Below are positions 14,482-19,907 of a DNA stretch of 19,907 nucleotides, one piece after another; positions within the stretch are counted from its first letter, which is position 1, and every line of letters begins with the position of its first letter. The stretch is from Nitrosomonadaceae bacterium. Lineage in GTDB: Bacteria; Pseudomonadota; Gammaproteobacteria; Burkholderiales; Nitrosomonadaceae. A program made the translations under genes and the position numbers. The stretch lies in the NCBI GenBank assembly GCA_947471695.1, contig CANIWY010000012.1, positions 1 to 19,907 of the forward strand, given 5' to 3'. Under the pieces are notes generated by a model. It ran no database searches. It saw only the letters and a program-made list of their open reading frames with translations, and was not told where the DNA came from.

Positions 14482-15116
14482 AAACTCAATTCCATGATGC
14501 TGTTGACACAGTCAATCGGTGCTAGAGAAAGAAGACTCTCTCTGGGATGGGCACCGTACGTCACACCTAATCCAGCGACCTTAGCATTAACCGCCATCTG
14601 TAAGTCGTGAGTGGTATCACCTATCATCAGCGCTCGCCTTGGCTCAACGTCAAACTTCGCCATTAATTCCAACAGCATTGCCGGGTGAGGCTTTGAGAAA
14701 GTCTCGTCGGCACAACGGCTTGCTTGAAAATACTGCCCTAGCCCGCTAGATTCAAATCCGTTATCAAGTTCAGATCGTCCCTTGCCGGTGGCTACCGCCA
14801 GCAGAAGTCCCTTCGTATGCAAGTTCTCAATGACTTCGGTTACTCCCTCGAATAGGGTGGTCCTCTGCCCATTTACAGCGTAATGATGAAAGTACCGATC
14901 CATCAGCAATCCAACCTGCTGTGAGGATGCGCTCGGGAAAAGATACTCCAATGCGTTATTCAAACCCAAACCAATGACATGACGAGCATCCTCATCCGAA
15001 GGACACGTCAGACCCGCATCGTCGGCTGCACTCTGGAGTGATGAGACAATGACACCGGTAGAATCCAACAAGGTCCCATCCCAGTCAAATACGATCAGAT
15101 CAAATTTATTAGGCAT
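14460..15116 (-). CDS. HAD-superfamily phosphatase, phosphoglycolate phosphatase-like
   Basis: This 218-residue HAD hydrolase carries all four motifs: the nucleophile and general acid D11 and D13 in FDWDGTLLDST, T110 in LAVATGKGR, K142 in FSKPHPAML, and the Mg2+ ligands D167 and D171 in MIGDTTHDLQMA. A helical cap (about 20-85) marks the subfamily containing phosphoglycolate phosphatase and pyrophosphatase PpaX. The substrate cannot be set from sequence. Its position 21 bases after rluC, with its end overlapping the Rieske gene, puts it in the middle of the operon. Confidence 0.9.
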   Translation of the reverse strand: MPNKFDLIVFDWDGTLLDSTGVIVSSLQSAADDAGLTCPSDEDARHVIGLGLNNALEYLFPSASSQQVGLLMDRYFHHYAVNGQRTTLFEGVTEVIENLHTKGLLLAVATGKGRSELDNGFESSGLGQYFQASRCADETFSKPHPAMLLELMAKFDVEPRRALMIGDTTHDLQMAVNAKVAGLGVTYGAHPRESLLSLAPIDCVNSIMELSLWLETNV

Positions 15117-15137
15117 TGGAAACGTATCAAAAGGTCA

Positions 15138-16169
15138 TTACTGAACTATCTGGTCTACAGGGGCTCTATCTTCCTCATCTAACCAGTTCAGAAACTTTTG
15201 CAGATCATTTGCTAGAGGCGCCTCTAGGCGCAATTGCTCACCGCTGACGGGGTGTTTCACTACTGCTGTAAGAGCATGCAAGAACATACGTCCCAAGCCT
15301 GATTTTTGGGTGGGTTTAGCTAGCTTCTTGTTGAGAGTGAAGTCCCCATACTTATCGTCTCCCGCGATCGGAAAACCAAGATGAGCTAAATGAACGCGGA
15401 TCTGATGCGTCCGTCCAGTCTTGAGCTCTGCTTCTAACAGACAGAAATCCTGCCAAGACTTCTGCAGGGTGAACACTGTATGAGACGGTATCCCCATCTT
15501 CTCATCTGAAGTTACCTCTACCCGTCGCTCCCCCGATACCGTCACATACTTGTGGAGTAACACCTTGACGCTTTGCTTTGGGTTAGACCATGCTCCCTTT
15601 ACCAACACGAGATATCGCTTCTCCATCAGACCTGTACGGATTTGCTGATGCAGTGCAACCAGTGCAGGGCGTTTCTTAGCAAGCAGCAGGACGCCGGAAG
15701 TCTCTCTATCGAGCCGGTGAACCAATTCCAGGAATTTCCAATCAGGATGCTGAGCACGCAACTGCTCGATCACACCAAAACTCACACCACTACCGCCATG
15801 TACCGCGACTCCGGCGGGCTTATTGATCACCAGAATTGATTCGTCCTGAAACAACACCTCAAACGCAATAAACCGAGATTTTGTGATCCTCTGTGTGCCC
15901 TTCAATACCTCAGGCAACCTTCTCACTGGCGGGATACGTACGATATCCCCATGATTCAAATGATGATCCGCACCGATACGCTTGCTATTGACCCTCACTT
16001 GTCCACTACGCAACAGCTGATAAATATGGCTTTTCGGGACGCCCTTGAGTCGTTTGATTAAAAAATTGTCAATACGCTGGCCACTACTATCCTCGCCAAC
16101 AATCTCCTTAACCACGGCATTCAGAGAAAATTCTTTGCCTAAATCCTTAATTTTACTTATAATTGCCAA
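15138..16169 (-). CDS. rluC: 23S rRNA pseudouridine synthase RluC
   Basis: This 343-residue enzyme makes pseudouridine at positions 955, 2504 and 2580 of 23S rRNA (E. coli numbering). An S4 RNA-binding domain covers about 30-80 (GQRIDNFLIKRLKGVPKSHI), followed by the RluA-type catalytic domain with NKPAGVAVHGGSGVSFGVIE (116-135) and the catalytic D154 in HRLDRETSG; TGRTHQIRVHLAHLG follows. The RluC-specific GVPKS and SGVSFGVIE patterns separate it from RluD. The start is uncertain: the first in-frame candidate is TTG at 16169 without a ribosome site, and a GTG at 16115 is an alternative; an in-frame stop lies 30 bases upstream of the TTG. It is the first gene of a four-gene operon, divergent from rne. 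Confidence 0.94.
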   Translation of the reverse strand: MAIISKIKDLGKEFSLNAVVKEIVGEDSSGQRIDNFLIKRLKGVPKSHIYQLLRSGQVRVNSKRIGADHHLNHGDIVRIPPVRRLPEVLKGTQRITKSRFIAFEVLFQDESILVINKPAGVAVHGGSGVSFGVIEQLRAQHPDWKFLELVHRLDRETSGVLLLAKKRPALVALHQQIRTGLMEKRYLVLVKGAWSNPKQSVKVLLHKYVTVSGERRVEVTSDEKMGIPSHTVFTLQKSWQDFCLLEAELKTGRTHQIRVHLAHLGFPIAGDDKYGDFTLNKKLAKPTQKSGLGRMFLHALTAVVKHPVSGEQLRLEAPLANDLQKFLNWLDEEDRAPVDQIVQ

Positions 16170-16332
16170 TTGGGAGTTCGAGTTTATCCTCTATCCGGTG
16201 TGTACGAAATAGCACTATCGATGGAATCTTACTCTGCATATCAGAAAAGAGCCGACCCTAAAACCTGGTTAACGTCGCTCACCAATAAAAGCAGCGATAC
16301 TAATTGATTTATGCGCTCAAAGTACACGTAGA

Positions 16333-16406
16333 TTTCAGTTTTCAGTTTTTATAGTACCCGTTTCCCGAGAAACTCTAGTTGGAAACCGGCTGAAACTGGA
16401 CTGAAA
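16333..16406 (+). promoter_or_regulatory. rne leader: long-range stem with inner hairpin
   Basis: TTTCAGT (16333-16339) and CAGTTT (16343-16348) pair with ACTGAAA (16400-16406) and AAACTG (16393-16398), leaving a small internal loop (TTT opposite G). Inside, GTTTC (16360-16364) pairs with GAAAC (16369-16373) around CCGA. It may be RNA structure or an operator pair; transcription of this part depends on where the rne promoter lies. Confidence 0.5.
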
Positions 16407-16415
16407 CTTAATTTT

Positions 16416-16444
16416 GGGTCCTGCTGGCTAACGAGGCAGGTCCC
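16416..16444 (+). promoter_or_regulatory. rne leader: 9-bp hairpin with one mismatch
   Basis: GGGTCCTGC (16416-16424) pairs with GCAGGTCCC (16436-16444), eight pairs and one T-T mismatch, around an 11-base loop. It is GC-rich and not followed by a T run, so it is not a terminator. Confidence 0.55.
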
Positions 16445-16527
16445 TGGTGACAAACCCGAGAATAATCATCATTAAACAAGCAACCACACATTATGACCAA
16501 GTTGCCTGACTAATAAGTTCTCATATT

Positions 16528-16556
16528 CGCGTGCAGGATGCTGTCCTGGTCACGCG
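16528..16556 (+). promoter_or_regulatory. rne leader: 11-bp bulged hairpin before start
   Basis: CGCGTGCAGGA (16528-16538) pairs with TCCTG (16544-16548) and CACGCG (16551-16556), eleven pairs with a two-base GT bulge and a TGCTG loop. It lies about 40 bases before the rne ATG, the kind of position where the E. coli rne leader has the hairpins that RNase E senses for autoregulation. The structure is seen; the function is inferred by analogy. Confidence 0.6.
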
Positions 16557-16595
16557 TGGGTTGTCCGTCCGTGATCAGAGCGCGGGAGACATAAA

Positions 16596-19262
16596 ATGAA
16601 ACGCATGTTATTTAATGCGACACAGCCAGAAGAGCTTCGTGTCGCCATTGTCGATGGTCAGAAGCTGATAGACCTAGACATAGAATCCGCCGGTAAAGAA
16701 CAACGTAAAAGCAATATCTACAAAGCAGTCATTACCCGTCTCGAGCCCAGTCTTGAGGCTGCCTTCGTTGAATACGGTGGGGACCGTCATGGATTCCTAC
16801 CCTTCAAAGAAATTTCCCGTGTTTACTTCAAGGAAAATTCTGACCCTGCCAAGGTCCGTATTCAAGACGCTCTGCGTGAAGGACAAGAACTAATTGTCCA
16901 AGTAGATAAGGACGAACGCGGCACCAAGGGTGCGGCACTCACTACCTTCATCTCACTGGCCGGTCGATACCTAGTTCTGATGCCAAACAATCCCCGTGGT
17001 GGTGGTGTATCTCGCCGCATCGAGGGCGAAGACCGGGCTGAACTACGCGATGTGATGTCTCAACTGGATGTTCCAACGGGCATGAGCATCATCGCCCGTA
17101 CCGCAGGAATAGGCCGTAGCGAAGAAGAGTTACAGTGGGATTTCAACTACTTGATGCAGTTGTGGCACGCTATTGAAGATGCCTCTAAAAGTCAAAATGG
17201 CGCTTTCCTGATTTACCAGGAAAGCAGCTTGGTAATACGCGCTATCCGTGACTACTTCCATCAAGAGATTGGTGAAATCCTGATCGATACCGAAAGTATT
17301 TATGATCAAGCATGTCAGTTCATGAGCCACGTCATGCCTGCCAACGTTAATCGGGTCAAGCTCTATCATGATGACGTACCATTATTTTCACGTTTTCAGA
17401 TTGAGCACCAGATTGAGACCGCATACTCTCGACAAGTAACCCTCCCCTCTGGTGGAGCCATCGTCATTGATCATACGGAAGCACTGGTGTCAGTTGACGT
17501 CAATTCCGCACGCGCAACCCGTGGTTCTGATATCGAACAGACTGCACTTAACACCAATCTAGAAGCCGCTGACGAGATAGCCCGTCAATTACGCTTGCGC
17601 GATTTGGGTGGACTGGTCGTCATTGATTTCATCGATATGGAAGTTACTCGCAATCAGCGTGAAGTGGAGGGTCGACTGCATGATGCGCTGCGTTATGACC
17701 GGGCACGGGTTCAAGTGGGGAAGATCTCTCGTTTCGGATTACTGGAATTGTCTAGGCAGCGTCTCCGTCCTTCACTAGGGGAGAGCAGCTATATCTCTTG
17801 CCCTCGCTGCCACGGAACCGGTCATATCCGTGGTACTGATTCATCCGCTCTACATATCCTCCGGATCATTCAGGAAGAGGCGATGAAAGAAAATACGGCC
17901 GCGCTACACGTTCAGGTCCCGGTGGATGTTGCTACCTATTTACTGAACGAGAAGCGTGCAGAGATTCACGCCATTGAGGCACGTCTGAAGATGAACGTGA
18001 TATTGATTCCAAACGTTCACTTGGAAACTCCGAACTACACGATTGCCCGTCTGCGGCATGACGACGTCAAGCTGGGCGAGGTACAGACCAGCTATCAGAT
18101 GGTAGAAAAACCAACAGAAGAGATTACTCTGCCATCAGCAGCACAGGAGTCGAAACCACGCCCACAAGCCGCTGTAAAGGGTATCACGCCCTCACAGCCA
18201 GCCCCGATACGTGATGAGAGACCGCAATCTCAAATTAAAGAGACATCCCTTCTGAGTAAACTCTTCGGCTGGTTCACTCAGCCGAGCAGTGAGGAACAAA
18301 AGGAAGATCCAAAACAAGTCAGAACTAGGCCGCAGCGGCAGGAGCGCCCTCGTGGACGTCATGACCGTGGGCGCGACGGTAAGCGTGATGAGCGTAGTGA
18401 AACTGGTGGCGAGGTTGGTCGTGCTTTGATTCAAGGGCGAGCAACTCCCGCTCAACGACCCCCACGCGGAGAACAAGATCCCAAGGGAGATAAACCCAGC
18501 CAGAAAAAACCATCACGGTCACCACGGGAAGAACGCAACCGGACTGAAACCAAGCCGCTAGCAGAGGATGAACAATTGACAGGGGAATCTCCTATGTCAG
18601 GAGAGAGCCAACCTCAGCAAGGTGAGGATGGCGGACGATCACGTAGGCCCCGTGGGGGCAGGCAGCGTGACCGTCGTGGGCGTGAAGATCAGGGGAACCA
18701 GCAGCAAATAGCCGACCAAAGCAATCCGGCTGAATACTCTGCTTCGACCCAAACATCATTCCCTGTTGAATCTGTATCTTCATCCTCCTTCGCGCCATCG
18801 CAGGAACTATCGGGTATCAGTACAACCCCTTCTTCGATGCGACAATCAGAAGGCATTACTGAAGAGCAGACATCGACTCCTACCGGTGCACCTCAGCAGG
18901 AGATGGCGCAAACTGCTCTAGAATCAATACCGGTCGATGTAATACCTACCCGCATCACACCTGTGGCAACATCCGGCCAGGTCGAGATTGACCTCGTACA
19001 GCAAGTTGCACCAACTGTAGCGCCGGTCACGAAGACTGAACCAGAGGTCCGCGCAAGCCAGCCTGTAGCAGCAGCACCTGAGGCCGTGAATCTAGCTGCG
19101 AGCGGTTTAATTATGATTGAGACCTTTCCTGAGAAGGTAAGGTCGATTGAGGGCGATGTATTAGATCAAACGACAAAACCGAAGCGTCGACGAGAAATAT
19201 TAGCACCCCCATCCATAGCAGAGAATGAGTCACTGGTACAAATCGAGACGCACAAGGAATAG
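16596..19262 (+). CDS. rne: ribonuclease E
   Basis: This 888-residue endonuclease cuts single-stranded AU-rich RNA in mRNA decay and in rRNA and tRNA processing and scaffolds the degradosome. It opens MKRMLFNATQPEELRVAIVD like E. coli RNase E. The S1 domain is at about 37-120, the 5'-sensor follows, then the DNase I-like catalytic domain with Mg2+ ligands D301 in VSVDVNSA and D344 in VVIDFIDME, and the zinc link C402 and C405 in SCPRCHGTG. The tail after about 510 is disordered: an amphipathic stretch SLLSKLFGWF (551-560) fits a membrane-anchoring helix; arginine-rich patches at 576-600 and 681-697 fit RNA-binding sites; a Ser/Gln/Pro-rich linker follows. The C-terminus has two copies of a short L-[IV]-x-I-E-T motif at 838-843 and 880-885. 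Start supported by GGGAG seven bases upstream. Confidence 0.97.
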   Translation: MKRMLFNATQPEELRVAIVDGQKLIDLDIESAGKEQRKSNIYKAVITRLEPSLEAAFVEYGGDRHGFLPFKEISRVYFKENSDPAKVRIQDALREGQELIVQVDKDERGTKGAALTTFISLAGRYLVLMPNNPRGGGVSRRIEGEDRAELRDVMSQLDVPTGMSIIARTAGIGRSEEELQWDFNYLMQLWHAIEDASKSQNGAFLIYQESSLVIRAIRDYFHQEIGEILIDTESIYDQACQFMSHVMPANVNRVKLYHDDVPLFSRFQIEHQIETAYSRQVTLPSGGAIVIDHTEALVSVDVNSARATRGSDIEQTALNTNLEAADEIARQLRLRDLGGLVVIDFIDMEVTRNQREVEGRLHDALRYDRARVQVGKISRFGLLELSRQRLRPSLGESSYISCPRCHGTGHIRGTDSSALHILRIIQEEAMKENTAALHVQVPVDVATYLLNEKRAEIHAIEARLKMNVILIPNVHLETPNYTIARLRHDDVKLGEVQTSYQMVEKPTEEITLPSAAQESKPRPQAAVKGITPSQPAPIRDERPQSQIKETSLLSKLFGWFTQPSSEEQKEDPKQVRTRPQRQERPRGRHDRGRDGKRDERSETGGEVGRALIQGRATPAQRPPRGEQDPKGDKPSQKKPSRSPREERNRTETKPLAEDEQLTGESPMSGESQPQQGEDGGRSRRPRGGRQRDRRGREDQGNQQQIADQSNPAEYSASTQTSFPVESVSSSSFAPSQELSGISTTPSSMRQSEGITEEQTSTPTGAPQQEMAQTALESIPVDVIPTRITPVATSGQVEIDLVQQVAPTVAPVTKTEPEVRASQPVAAAPEAVNLAASGLIMIETFPEKVRSIEGDVLDQTTKPKRRREILAPPSIAENESLVQIETHKE

Positions 19263-19270
19263 CGCCGAAT

Positions 19271-19301
19271 AAAATGGTGTGAGCGATTCACACCATTTTT
19301 T
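19271..19301 (+). terminator. strong intrinsic terminator after rne
   Basis: AAAATGGTGTGA (19271-19282) and TCACACCATTTT (19288-19299) are exact inverted copies around the loop GCGAT, followed by more T. The stem is 12 pairs, nine bases after the rne stop. Because the other strand also ends in a T-rich run (TTTTATT), it can serve the convergent phosphatase gene as well. Confidence 0.93.
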
Positions 19302-19352
19302 AAGCACGACTGAAGAGGGAAGATGTCGACCCTCTACATTCACACTCTGCAG

Positions 19353-19847
19353 TTATTTTTTATTGCGAATGTGATTCAGCAGCTCTAGTCCAGCTTCCTC
19401 TACCATATCCAGCACCTCTTCAAACCCTTGGCGTCCACCGAAATAGGGATCAGGAACTTCCTTGCGGTCAGCGAATTTCTTACTATGTTGCATCAACAGT
19501 CCGAGCTTATGGCTATATTGCGGAGGGCATTGCTGCTTCAGTAGAGTAAGATTATCTTCGTCCATTGCCAAAATGTGATGGAACGTCTCAAAATCTGATA
19601 TCTGTACCTGCCTCGCACGCAGTCCTTTCATGTCGTAACCACGGCGTTGTGCTGCATTCTGCGCCCTCTCATCAGGTGGGCCACCGATATGATAATCATG
19701 GGTACCGGCAGAATCGATATAAAGCTGTCTATCGATTCCAGCCATCCCAACCTGGTGTCTAAATACAGCTTCCGCAGTGGGCGAACGACAAATATTGCCC
19801 ATGCACACAAACAAAACTCGAGTTTCCATCATTTCTTCTGAGCTCAT
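19353..19847 (-). CDS. low-molecular-weight protein tyrosine phosphatase
   Basis: This 164-residue protein is a small cytoplasmic phosphatase of the LMW-PTP family. The P-loop CMGNICRS has the nucleophile C15 and R21 of the C-x5-R signature, and the general acid D133 sits in VPDPYFGG. DSAGTHDYHIGGPPDERA (45-62) is typical of the branch outside polysaccharide export loci. The ATG at 19847 is used here; ATGs at 19832 and 19829 follow AGAAGA and would give 159 or 158 residues starting near METRVLFVC, a likely true start. It converges on rne across the terminator at 19271-19301. No wzc-like kinase is adjacent, so its substrate is open. Confidence 0.93.
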   Translation of the reverse strand: MSSEEMMETRVLFVCMGNICRSPTAEAVFRHQVGMAGIDRQLYIDSAGTHDYHIGGPPDERAQNAAQRRGYDMKGLRARQVQISDFETFHHILAMDEDNLTLLKQQCPPQYSHKLGLLMQHSKKFADRKEVPDPYFGGRQGFEEVLDMVEEAGLELLNHIRNKK

Positions 19848-19907
19848 GACAGCGGTCTCATCATGACGAGATTAACGATCTGTAGGTAGTTGCCGATATA
19901 TCTTCTA

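Larger units (their letters stand above)
16170..16595. other. 426-bp divergent rluC/rne region with rne leader
   Basis: No gene is supported here. The right two thirds (16333-16595) read as a structured 5' leader for rne: three separate hairpin regions, an AU-rich unpaired stretch at about 16455-16525, and the ribosome site GGGAG at 16584-16588. The motif GAAAC occurs four times between 16369 and 16407. A TATAGT at 16350-16355 could be a -10 but lacks a good -35; I find no convincing promoter for rluC on the other strand. Confidence 0.65.

Noticed and set aside
18100..19262. RNase E tail considered as frameshifted or foreign sequence
   Set aside because: Low-complexity, charged tails are normal for RNase E; the frame stays open and ends nine bases before a proper terminator.

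Overview
This window looks like a stretch of betaproteobacterial chromosome, with base composition near 50% GC by eye. The strongest clue is the gene order rne / rluC - HAD phosphatase - Rieske protein - sppA / maf - methyltransferase / yceD - rpmF - plsX - fabH - fabD - fabG - acpP - fabF - mltG, which is the arrangement I know from Betaproteobacteria (Nitrosomonadales and relatives). The protein sequences fit this: an IscR with the C92/C98/C104/H107 cluster site, a YceF-type Maf and a long-tailed RNase E. I cannot name a genus with confidence.

Layout. 1-4300 (+): iscR and a cysteine desulfurase without the rest of an isc operon; a 394-base gap with no gene I can support; a 56-residue lysine-rich protein starting at TTG; a secreted Sel1-repeat protein; and xthA (exonuclease III). 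4412-11743 (-): a long envelope and lipid operon, read from right to left: yceD, rpmF, plsX, fabH, fabD, fabG, acpP, fabF, mltG. 11811-13105 (+): maf and an RsmI-like methyltransferase overlapping by ATGA. 13167-16169 (-): rluC, HAD phosphatase, Rieske protein, sppA. 16596-19262 (+): rne behind a long structured leader, closed by a strong hairpin terminator. 19353-19847 (-): a low-molecular-weight protein tyrosine phosphatase, convergent with rne.

How the genes work together. plsX, fabH, fabD, fabG, acpP and fabF cover initiation and elongation of fatty acids and the entry to phospholipid synthesis; yceD and rpmF couple this block to ribosome production as in many bacteria; mltG terminates glycan strands. 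rluC modifies 23S rRNA and RNase E processes rRNA and mRNA, so the right half is an RNA-metabolism neighbourhood.

Nothing here is a clear new defence, mobile or biosynthetic system: I found no CRISPR array, transposase, phage gene or tRNA. The signals most worth following are regulatory or small-scale: the three-part structured rne leader, a near-consensus promoter that would make yceD mRNA almost leaderless, a perfect palindrome at the predicted 5' end of acpP mRNA, an Asn-to-Asp change at the catalytic tetrad of FabG, a twin short motif at the RNase E C-terminus, an isolated iscR-desulfurase pair and a period-three organisation in the Sel1 protein.
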